From positions 55,174,890 to 55,238,889 of the forward strand of contig CM075760.1 in the NCBI GenBank assembly GCA_037974335.1: a stretch of DNA of 64,000 nucleotides, read 5' to 3'. The translations under genes were made by a program, and so were the position numbers. This document shows positions 45,511 through 57,500 of the stretch, one piece after another (within the stretch, counting starts at the first letter, position 1; each line of letters opens with the position of its first letter). Origin of the DNA: Prionace glauca (taxonomy: Eukaryota > Chordata > Chondrichthyes > Carcharhiniformes > Carcharhinidae). Below the pieces are notes generated by a model, which was given only the letters and a program-made list of their open reading frames with translations, searched no databases and had not been told where the DNA came from.

Positions 45511-48500
45511 TTATCTTTTAATGAAATGGAGAATTGGAGTAAATGAATTCATCAGCACATTCTTCAACTGCTGCCTGAACTTCGTCTGGGTGACGGCATA
45601 TATTCCAGTGTTGGTGCAGCAACTCAGGAGCTGCAGCATGAAGGCCAGTTCCATCACAAAGCCATCGAGAAATACCGCTTTATGTCCCAAATTGAACATA
45701 CGCTTCCATACCGAATAAAACATTAACACTGACCATAACAGGATGAAATTGGCTGAGATAACAAATAGCAAAATGATGGATTTCCTTCGACTTTCCATCT
45801 GTGTGTCTTTGGGACTCTCCCCCCTGCTTTGAGCCCGAAGTCTCCTGCGGGCTCTGCTACTCACTAAAATGTGCCTGACAGTGATAATATTGAACAACAG
45901 AATCAGGACAAATGGGACACACGGGGTTAGAATGTTGTGGGCGAACTCGACTGTGCCCCAGACTGGGGACAACAGAACAGTGCCTGTTACCTCACAAAAC
46001 CAGGGGTCATTCAAGAGCACATACCCACCCAATAACATAAAACACCAGAAAATGTTCTTTAAACAGCTCAGCACTGTCACTGTTCCCAGAACCACCACTG
46101 CCGTTTTCTCACTGCAATATTTCTTTTTCAGTTTCTGGCAGCAAATGGCCACAAATCGATCAAAGGTGAAACTGACAGTGAACCAGACAGAACAGTCAGT
46201 GGCTGCATAAAGCAGGACGGCGTGGATGTTACACACACGGATATACCGCAGGTAAAGAAAATGCTCCTCAAAAACAATCGGAATCTGTCTCATTATCAAG
46301 TCGAGAATGATAACCAGTAGATCTGCCAAAGCCATGGCCACCAGGTAAGAAGTGACACATCTGGAGAGACCACAGTTTTTACGGATGAGGATAACAATCG
46401 TTACGATGTTCACTGTAAAGAAGGGAAATAAATAATTAATTCACACATCAGGCCGGAAACAAAGTAAGTTTGAATGAGGAGATTTTGAGATTTTCTGATG
46501 TGTTAATCTATTTTTTGAGGAATTGAAGTCAATGAACCTGGAACAACCAATGGGATGATCTGTGCGACACAGGAAGGAAATATTTAACATCAAAAACTGG
46601 AGGAGAGAAAGGGCAGGAGGCAATAGTGGTAACTGGCAGTGCAGGGTGATGGGGTGCTCAGCAGAGACATTGATCATAGAAACATAGATACTCGGAGCAC
46701 GAGTAGGCCATTCGGCTCTTTGAGCCTGCTTCTCCATTGATTATGATCATGGCTGATCATCCAATTCAGTAGCTTGATCCTGCCATTCCCTCTTTCCTTT
46801 CATCCCCTTCGCACCAAGAGCTATGTCTAACTCCTGTTCGAAAACACACAATGTTTTGGCCTCAACTGCTTTCCACGGTAGTGAATTCCACAGGCTTACC
46901 ACTCGCTGAAATAATTTCCCCTCATCTCAGTCCTAAAAGGTTTACCCAGTATCTTTAGATGATAGACCCTGGTTCTGGACGCCCCCACTATTGGGAACAT
47001 CCTTCCTGCACCTACCATTCCCGGACATGCGTCCTTTGTTTGAATAGAGGGGAGTATGGTAGGATGAGAGAAGAATTGGCGAATGTGGACTGGGGGAGTG
47101 CGTTGGAAGGTAGGTCTGCTGAGGAGCAGTGGAGGATCTTTAAGGAGATCTTTCTTGGTGCTCAGCAGAAATTTATTCCGATGGTTAAAAAGGACAGTAG
47201 GAGCAGAGGTAATAAGCCGTGGATAACGAAGGAGGTGAAGGAAAGTGTTAAATTAAAAGCGGAGGAGTGTAGAGTAGCTAAGAGCAGTGGGCGAGAAGAG
47301 GATTGGGAAAGGTTTAAATGTCAACAAAGATTGACAAAGAAATTGATAAAGGAGGGTAGGAGAAGCTATGAGGCTGGGCTAGCACTTAATATAAAAAAGG
47401 ATAGCAAGAGTTTTTATAAATATATAAAAAGGAAGAGGCTGGCTAGGGTGAACGTTGGTCCTTTAGAGGATGAGAAAGGGGAGCTAGTGGTAGGGGATGG
47501 GGATATGGCTAAGGTCTTGAATAACGTTTTTGTTTCTGTCTTCACGGAGGAGAACGTGAATAATTTGCCGGATGTTAGCGATGGAAAGGTGGTAGGAATG
47601 GAGGGTCCTAATGACATTACTGTTACTAGAGAGGTGGTGCTCGACAGACTAGAGGGGCTGATTGTGAACAAGTCCCCAGGACCGGATGGAATGCATCCGA
47701 GGGTTCTGAAAGAAATGGCGGAGGTGATAGTGGATGCCTTGGTGGTTATTTTCCAGACGTCGCTGGATTCCGGGGAAGTGCCGGAAGATTGGAAAACGGC
47801 TAATGTTACGCCGTTGTTTAAGAAGGGTGCCAGGCAAAAGGCGTGGAATTATAGGCCGGTTAGTTTAACGTCTGTGGTAGGTAAAATGTTAGAAACCGTC
47901 ATTAAGGAGGAAATAGCGAGGCATCTTGAGGGGAATTGCTTGATAGGGCGGACGCAACACGGTTTCATTAAAGGGAAGTCGTGTCTGACAAATTTACTGG
48001 AGTTCTATGAGGATGTGTCTAGGGCAGTGGATAGAGGAGAGCCGGTGGATGTGGTCTTTCTGGATTTTCAGAAGGCGTTTGACAAGGTACCTCACAAAAG
48101 GTTATTTCAGAAACTCAGGGGACATGGAGTTGGGGGTAGGGTGTTAGCGTGGATAGAGGATTGGTTGTCAAATAGGAGGCAGAGAGTGGGGGTCAATGGA
48201 TGCTATTCGGATTGGCGGTTGGTGACTAGTGGGGTGCCCCAGGGGTCGGTGCTGGGGCCTCAGCTATTTACCATTTATATAGATGATCTGGAGGAGGGAA
48301 CCGAGTGCAGGGTGTCGAAATTTGCTGATGACACCAAGATTGGGGGAAAGGCAAATTGTGAGGAGGGTGTGGAGAGTCTGCAGAAGGATCTAGATAGGCT
48401 GGGCGAATGGGCCAGGAAATGGCAAATGGAATTTAATGTTGGCAAGTGTGAGGTGGTCCACTTTGGTAGGAGGAATGTCAGGAAGGACTATTACTTACGT

Positions 48501-51500
48501 GGCGAAAAACTGCAGCAGGCGACGGTGCAGAGGGACCTCGGGGTTCTTGTGCATGAGTCGCAAAAACCCAGCTTGCAGGAGCAGCAGGTGGTCAGGAAGG
48601 CGAATGGGATGCTGGCCTTCATAGCGAGGGGGATTGAATATAAAAGTAGGGAGGTCTTGCTGCAGCTGTATAGGGCATTGGTGAGGCCGTAGCTGGAGTA
48701 CTGTGTGCAGTTTTGGGCGCCGCACCTGCGCAAGGATATTTTGGCCCTGGAGGGAGTGCAGAGGAGGTTTACTAGGCTGATACCGGAGTTGAGGGGATTG
48801 AGCTATGAGGAGAGGCTGAATAAACTAGGCTTGTACTCGTTAGAGTTTAGAAGAATGAGGGGAGATCTCATTGAGACGTATAAGATGATGAATGGGATGG
48901 ATAGGATAGAGGTGGAGAGACTGTTCCCGCTCAAAAAAGACAGTAGGACTAGGGGGCACAGCCTCAAGATAAAGGGGAAGCGGTTTAGAACAGAGTTGAG
49001 GAGGAACTTCTTCACTCAAAGGGTGGTGAATCTCTGGAATTCTCTGCCCGTTGAAGTGGTGGAGGCTGCCTCGCTAAATATTTTTAAGAAACGGGTTGAT
49101 GGGTTTTTGATAAGAGAAGGGATTAAGGGTTATGGGGAGAGGGCGAGAAGGTGGAGCTGAGCCACGACAGATCAGCCATGATCTTATTGAATGGCGGGGC
49201 AGGCTCGAAGGGCTCGATGGCCGATTCCTGCTCCTATTTCTTATGTTCTTATGTTCTTATAAGACAGCGTGCAGTTCGAGGCTATCAAACAGACTCAGGC
49301 AGCGGAGGGTAGTGAACCTGTGAGAGACGAGCTCCCCCAGTGAGTGATATGGAGAGTGTGAGGGTTAAGGCTATCACTCACCCTTGGGCAGGGAAAAGCA
49401 CCGGATAGGAGGAGTATGTTTCACCGGGAAAGTGATTGAAGAGAGTGTGAGGATCAAAGCCCTCACTCACCTTTGGGCAGTGGACAGCATCGGACCTTTG
49501 AGGGATTTGTTTCACAGGGAGGCAGTGATATAGAAAGCGTGAGGTTTGAAGCCCTCACCTGAGGTTGTCATGATGGCTCAGTGGTTCGCAATGCTTCCTC
49601 AGAACCCCAGGGATGTGGGTTAAATTCCGGCCTCAGATCATTGTCTGTATGAAGATTACATGTTCTCCCTGTGTCTGCCTGGGTTTCCTCCGGGTGCTCC
49701 GCTTTCCTCCCACAGACCAAAGATGTGCGGGTTAAGTTGACCAGCTATGGTAAATTAACCCCAGTGTCAGGGGGATTAGGATGATAAATATTCAGTGTTA
49801 TGTGAATAGGGCCTGGGTGTGATTGTTGCCAGTGCAGGCTCGATGGGCCTAATTTCCTCCTTCCTTCTGTAGGGATCATACGATTCATGCAGCAGAGAGC
49901 ACCAGACCTGCGAGGCACACACTTCACCAGGACAGTTATGTCGATAGTGAGGTTCGAGGCCCTCATATACCTTTGGACCTGCGAGGGTCAGCCATAGACA
50001 ACATGCTGAGTTTGAAAAAAATCCAGGAGTGACGCCTCAGGAAAATGTAAGCTGATTAGTTCATGAGAACTGATAGCAGGACCAGTGTTTAAATAGCTAA
50101 ACCTAAAAAGAGGGCTCTGGAGTAGATGCACAGGAGATGTACCAGGATGCTGCCTGAGATGGAACATGTAATTTATGAAGAGATGTTGTAGGCTTGAGTT
50201 GTTTTCATTAGAGCAGAGAAGACTGAGGGGCGACTGAATGAAGTGTGCAAGATCATGAGGGGTATGTACAAAACGGATAGGGAGCAACTGTTGTCTTTCG
50301 TTGAAGGGTTAGTAATGAGGGACACGAATTAAAAGTGAAGGGTGGGAGGTACAGAGGGGATTTCAAGAAATTTTACACAGAGGGTGGTGACGGTCTGGAA
50401 AGTGCTGCCTTGGGGGATTCTGGAAGTGGGATGCCTCACATCATTTAAAAAGTACCTGGATGAGTACTTGGTATGTAATAACATTCATGGCAGTGGGTCA
50501 AGTGCTGGCAAGTGAGATGAGGTGGGAAAGTTGGGGCCTTTCATGCATCGGTGGAGACTCGTTGCGCAGAAAAGCCTCTTCTGCCCTGTAGTATTCTGTG
50601 GTTCTGTGAAAATAAATGTATTATTTATTGCGAAAAGTATTATTTTGATCTGTTCTGGTCTTACATGTAAATTTTACATTTAAGACATGACAGATGAGGA
50701 CAGCCAAAAGGAATCTGCAGCTTGTCATATGTCCTGGATGCTGACAATGTCTGAGATTTGGCCTTTATAGCGATGGGGATAGAATATCAAAGTAGGGAGG
50801 TTTTGCTGCAACTGTACAGGGTACTAGTGAGGCGGCAGCTGGAGTACTGTGTGCAGTTTTGGTCGCTGCGCTTGCGGAAGGATATATTAGCCTTGGAGGG
50901 AGTGCAGAGAAGGTTCACTAGGCTGATACCGGAGATGCGGGGGTTGGACTATGAAGAGAGATTAAATAGACTGGGTCTGTACTCGTTGGAATTTAGAAGG
51001 ATGGGGGGGGTGGATCTTATAGAGACGTATAAGATAATGAAGGGGATGGATAGGGTAGAGGTAGAGAGATTCTTCCCGCTTAGAAAGGATAGCAGGATTA
51101 GAGGGCACAGCCTCAAGATAAGGGGGGGGGGGCAGTGTAGATTGGAGTTGAGGAGGAACATCTTCACTCAAAGGGTGGTGAATCTCTGGAATTCTCTGCC
51201 CGTTGAAGTGGTGGAGGCTGCCTCGCTAAATATATTTAAGTCACGGGTAGATAGGTTTTTGATAGACAGGGGATTAAGGGTTCTGGGGAGAGTGCGGAAA
51301 AGTGGAACTGATCCACTTCAGATCAGCCATGATCTTATTGAATGGTGGGGCAGGCTCGAAGGGCTAGATGGCCTACTCCTGCTCCGATTTCTTATGTTCT
51401 TATGTTCTTATGAGATGACCAGATGACCACATGTTCAAGAAGTGCTCCCAGCGGTACAAACTGGAGCTCAGGGTTTCAGAGTTTCGGCGACAGTTCACTA

Positions 51501-54500
51501 TGTTGGGGTGCATTGATGAGGCTGGGATTTACATGGATCGTCCGTTTTGAGAAGTGGTCACACCACAGAGCAAGGTACTGGAGGGAAGAAGGGAATGGGT
51601 AACCACCAGACAATCGAGAAAGAACAGGCAGGTAATGCAGGAGCCTCCCCAGGTTACTAATGGGGATTCCATTCGGATGCTGATAAGGACGCTGGTCCCT
51701 CAGATGAGTGCATTCAGAATTTCCGTAGCCGAAGACATGACTCCAGGATTGTGTGCTGCCTCCCTGGTGCCAGGGCCAGGGATATGTACGAATGGCTGCA
51801 GGGTATCTTGAAAGGGATTGTGATGAGTTAGGGGGCGTGGTACATGTCGGTACCAGCAATCTAACAATCAAACTGAAGAATGAGCCGTTTCGTCAAGAAT
51901 ACAGTGAGCTCAGCAGTGGATTAAAAAGCAGGACCTCAGAAGGCTGTAATCCCTGAATTGCTCCAAGTGCCACATGCTAACGAGTACAGAAATAGGAAAA
52001 TAGGACAGATAAACATCCTATTTCATCTCCATAGGACTCAGTAGGGAGGTTTTGCTGCAGCTGTATAGGGCATTGGTGAGGCCGCAGCTGGAGTACTGTG
52101 TGCAGTTTTGGGCGCCGCACCTGCGCAAGGATGTTTTGGCCCTGGAGGGAGTGCAGAGGAGGTTTACTCGGCTGATACCGGAGTTGAGGGGATTGAGCTA
52201 TGAGGAGAGGCTGAATAAACTAGGCTTGTACTCGTTAGAGTTTAGAAGAATGAGGGGAGATCTCATTGAGACGTATAAGATGATGAATGGAATGGATAGG
52301 ATAGAGGTGGAGAGACTGTTCCCGCTCAAAAAAGACAGTAGGACTAGGGGGCACAGCCTCAAGATAAAGGGGGGGGCGGTTTAGAACAGAGTTGAGGAGG
52401 AACTTCTTCACTCAAAGGGTGGTGAATCTCTGGAATTCTCTGCCCGTTGAAGTGGTGGAGGCTGCCTCGCTAAATATTTTTAAGAAACGGGTTGATGGGT
52501 TTTTGATAAGAGAGGGGACTAAGGGTTATGGGGAGAGGGCGGGAAGGTGGAGCTGAGTCACGACAGATCAGCCATGATCTTATTGAATGGCGGGGCAGGC
52601 TCGAAGGGCCAGATGGCCTACTCCTGCTCCTATTTCTTATGTTCTTATGTTCTTATGTTCAAGAGTTGGTGCAAGCGTTCAGGTTTTAGATTCCTAGATC
52701 TCTGGAACCGTTTCGAGGTGAGTTAGGACGCGTACAAAAGCGACGGCCTGCACCTCAACCACACTAGGGCCAAAGTCCTTGTGAATAGGTTTACACGTGC
52801 GATTGGGAAGAGTTTAAACCAGTTTGACAGGAGGAAGGAACAGAGAAGGAGACACTGAACATTAGAATCCTCTTCTGCTGCCTCTGCTAAATGATCTCAA
52901 ATAAAAAAATAAAGGACAGTACAGCACAGGACACGCTCTTCGGCCCTCCAAACCTGTGCCAATCGCATTTTCCGGTATAAACCAACCGCTTGTAACTCTC
53001 TATTGTTTGTTCATATGCCTATCAAGATGACTCATCAATGTGGCTCACTAACGGCCTCAACCACCTCACACTCCAGGCCTCCACCACCCTCTGTGTAAAA
53101 AACGTCCCGACACATCTTCACTGAACCTTTTCCCCCTTATCTTGAACTTGTGCCTCCTTGTAATTGTCACTTCAGCCCTGGGGGGAAAAAAAAGCTTCCA
53201 ACTGTTCACCCTATCTCTGCCTCACATAATTGCATAAATTTCCATCAGGTCCCCCCTCAGCTTCTTCCTTTCCAGAAAGAACAATCCCAGTTTTTTTCAA
53301 TTTTTCCTCATAGTTAATACCCTCCCCATCAGGAAACATCCTGACAAATCTTTTTCTGCGCCCTCCCCAAAGCCTCCACATCCTTCTGATAGTGTGGTGA
53401 ACCAGAATTGCATGCAGTATTCCAAATGAGGCCTAACCAATGTTTTATACAACTGTAAAATAATTTGCCAATCTTTATACTCGATGCATGGTCCGGTGAA
53501 GACAAGCTTGACACATGCTTTCTTCACCACCTTTTCCACCTGGCTTCTACTTTAATGAATCTGTGGACATCTACCCCCAGGCCTCTCTGTGTATCTATGC
53601 TCCTGATGGTTCTGCCATTTATTTTGTATCTCCCACCTGAAATGGATCTACCAAAATGCTTCACCTCGTATTTGTCTGGATTAAGTTCCATTTTTCCACC
53701 CAATTTTCCAGTCTATCTACATCCCACTGTATTCTCTGTGTCTTCCTCCAGTTTGTCACTGGAGGGTTCTGTGAATACCCACAGTACAGTCGAAGTGACT
53801 GAGTCACTGCTCCGAGAATTTCCTCTGTTGGAAGTTCATCCGAGATATCCTGCTAATAAGAACATAAGAACAGAAGAAATAGGAGCAGGAGTAGGCCATC
53901 TGGCCCTTCGAGCCTGCCCCGCCGTTCAATAAGATCATGGCTGATGTGTCGTGACTCAGCTCCACCTTCCTGCCCTCTCCCCATAACCCTTAATCCCTTC
54001 TCTTATCAAAAACCCATCAACCCGTTTCTTAAAAATATTTAGCGAGGCAGCCTCCACCACTTCAACGGGCAGAGAATTCCAGAGATTCACCACCCTTTGA
54101 GTGAAGAAGTTCCTCCTCAACTCTGTTCTAAACCGCCCCCCCCCCCCTTTATCTTGAGGCTGTGCCCCCTAGTCCTACTGTCTTTTATGAGCGGGAAGAG
54201 TCTCTCCACCTCTATCCTATCCATCCCATTCATCATCTTATACGTCTCAATGAGATCTCCCCTCATTCTTCTAAACTCTAACGAGTACAAGCCTAGTTTA
54301 TTCAGCCTCTATTCTGAGCAGCACGTTGCACTGGTAATATTCTTGAGATCGCCACATTTCCGGTTCTGCTTTTCAACTTTCTTCCGAACTCCCTATATTC
54401 CGCTTTAAGGACCTCACCACTTTTTATTTACCGATGTCATTTGTACCAATATGTACCACAACATTGGCTGTTCACCGTCCCCCTCCAGCATATCCTGCAA

Positions 54501-57500
54501 CGGCTCTAAAACATCCTTGACTCCGGCATCAAGGAGGCAACATACTGGAGTCTCGTTTGCGACACAGAAACAACTATCTGTTACAAATGAATCCCCCATA
54601 ATTGTTGCATTGCCATAATTTTTCCTATTTCACTCTGCCGCAGAACTGACTCCAGTTCAATGATACTTAGCTTTGCTGTTTTCCCTTGAGAGACCTTTCG
54701 TCTCAACAGGGATCACAAATAGTATATCTATTGAGTAGGGAATTGTTCTCTTCTTTCTCTGCCTGACTGTTATCCTCTTTCTCTGCCTGTCTGTCATCCA
54801 TTCCCTTCCTGTCTGTGGAATCTTACCGTGTGGTGTGACTTCCTCTCTTATTGTTGTGGCCACGATATTCTTGCTTCGCAGATACTCCACAGCATCGCTA
54901 GGTGCCGCTCCAGTTCCGAAACCCGAACTTCCAAGAGCCTTAGTGAGTTCCTGTGGTGCATCTTGACGATGGCACACACGGCTATCACTGTTTGTTGGCA
55001 GTGGAGGAAGTGAACGATTGTGGAAAGAGCGCAGCTGAAGACACTTCATGCACCCATGCTAGGCCGACGCACTGGCTATGTCCCCGCATTCCCATATGGA
55101 ACACAGGTAGCATGCAAAGTCATACTTGGAAGACAGTGTTCAATTCTGGTTGCCAGGCTGCCAGAAGGATGTGGGCGCTTTGGAGAGGGTACAGAAAAGA
55201 TCTACCGGAATGTTGTCTTGTCTGGGAGAAATTGCTACGAGGAGAGCAGAGACCAAACTTAGTTTGTTCTCACTCGAATGACGCAGGTTGAGAGGCGAAC
55301 TGACAGAAGTCTATAAAATTACGAGGGACATGGACAGAATGGATAGTGAGAAGCTTTTTTCTCAGAGTCGAAGAGTCAATTACTGGGGGCATATTTTTGC
55401 GGTGCAAGAGACAAAGTTCAGAGGCATTTTTTTTATACGGAGGGTGATGGGTGCCTGGAACTCACTGCGAAGGGAGATAGTGGAAGCAGAAAAGCAAGCA
55501 ACTTTTAAGGAGCGTGTGAGCAAATACATGAATGGGATGGGAGTAGAGGGACATGGTCCCTGGAAGGGTTTTAGTTCTGTCACCAGAATGGTCAGTGACA
55601 ACTTGGAGGGCCCAAACGCCTGTTTCTGTGCTGTATCTTTGTTCTTTGTTCGCACGATGGATTTGAGTTCTCTTGCCATGACTTCCCCTTTAAATTTAAT
55701 CTTTGTGAGGAGCTTAATCTGAAGTATTTTGTTGAATGTATTCAGGAGGAGTTTCTCATTCAGTTTGTGGATGGCTCAACTAGACAGGGGGCAAAACTTG
55801 ACCTCCGCTTGGGAAATAAGGAAGGGCAGGTGACAGAAGTGTGAGTGGGGAATCACTTTGGGACCAATGGCCATAATTCTCTTGGTTTTAAGATAGCTAT
55901 GGACAATGATTGGTCTGTCCCAAAGTTAAAATTCCAAATTGGGGCAAGGCCAATTTTGATTATATCAGGCAGGAACTTTCAAAAGTTAATTGAGGAAGTC
56001 TGTGGGAAAGCAGAGGGACATCTGGTAAGTGGTATGCTTTCAAAGGTGTGTTAATCAGGGTTCAGGGTAAATACATTCCTCTTAGAGTGAAGAGCAAGCC
56101 TGGCAGAAGCAGGGAACCCTGGATGAGTCGAGATATTGAGGGTCAAGAAGAGAAAGAGGCATTTGACGTACATAGACAGCTGGGATCAAGTGAATCTCTT
56201 AAAGATTATAGGGGGTGGAGGACCGGTGTTAAGACATAAATCAGGAGGGAAAAAAGGGAACATGAAATTGTTTTGGTAGATGACGCAAAGGAGAATCCAA
56301 AGAGCTTCTACAAATACATAAAGAATAAAAGAGTAATAAGGGAGAAAATAGGCTCTGTTAAGGATCAACAAGGTTATCTATGTGCGGATCCACGAAAGAT
56401 GAATGAGATCCTAAATTAATATTTCTCATCAGTTGTTGAGGGCAGAAAATAAATTACTGCGGATGCTGGAATCTGAAATCAAAAGAGAAAATGGTGAAAA
56501 ATCTCAACAAGTCTGGCAGCATCTATCGGAAGCGAATAGAGCTGATGTTTTGCGTCCAAAGGGTTATCTGGCCATGAAACATCAGTTGTTTTCTCTCCTT
56601 ACAGATACAGCCAGACCTGCTGAGATTTTCCAGCATTTTGTTTTTGGTTCCAATTTCCACAGTTTTCCCACTCATTTAACCTATCTACTTCAATTTGTCG
56701 CCTCCTCAAATCCACTTCACAATTTAATTCCTCTCTATTGTTGTCAGCAAATTTAGCAACCGTACCTTCAGTCCCTTCATCCAAGTCATTCATATAAATT
56801 GCAAAAAGTCGAGGCTCCAGCACTGATCCCTAGGAAAAACATTAAGCGCATTTACCCTATCCATGGCTGTCATGATCGCATACACCTCTACAAGATCCCC
56901 CTCAGTCTCCTGCGCTCCAATGAAATAAGTCCTAGCCTGTCCAGTCTTTCCCTATAACTCAGTCCTTTGAGTCCTGGCAACACCCTTGTAAATGTCTTCT
57001 GCACTGTCTCCAGTTTAATAACATTCTTCCTATAGCAAGGCGAGCAGAATACTCCAGGCGCAGTCTCACCAATGTCCTGTGCAACAGTAACATAACTTCC
57101 CAACTTCTATAATCAATGCCCTGACCGATGAAGGCCAGCATGCCAGAAGCCTTCTTCATTGCCCTATCTAACTGTGACTTCACCTTCAGAGAACAGTACA
57201 TCTGACCTCCAAGATCCCTCTTTTCGACGATCCCTGTGGTGCACTACTTGTCACATTACAAAATTAGAAAATTACAATAAAATAGGTCCTATTGTCGACA
57301 GCGCGGAACGTTATCAAAAATTGCAGCAGGACTTTGATCATCTGGGGAAGTCTACCGAGAAATGGCAAATGGGGATCAATACAGATAAGTGTGAGGCGTT
57401 ACATTATGGAAAGTCAAATCAAGGTTCGACTTTCATAGTAAATGGTAGGATCTTCGGGAATATTTTGGCACAGAGGAATCCTGGAGTTCAGGTGCACTGT

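Noticed and set aside
54657-55049. 130-codon frame as a host gene
   Set aside because: Its VTPHGKIPQTGREW..RQRKR pattern parallels the LINE ORF1 piece at 51413 and it continues into an esterase-like block, so it is transposon sequence.
56433-56756. 107-codon frame over 56.4-56.7 kb
   Set aside because: It overlaps an interspersed repeat and the start of a reverse LINE; no coding signature.
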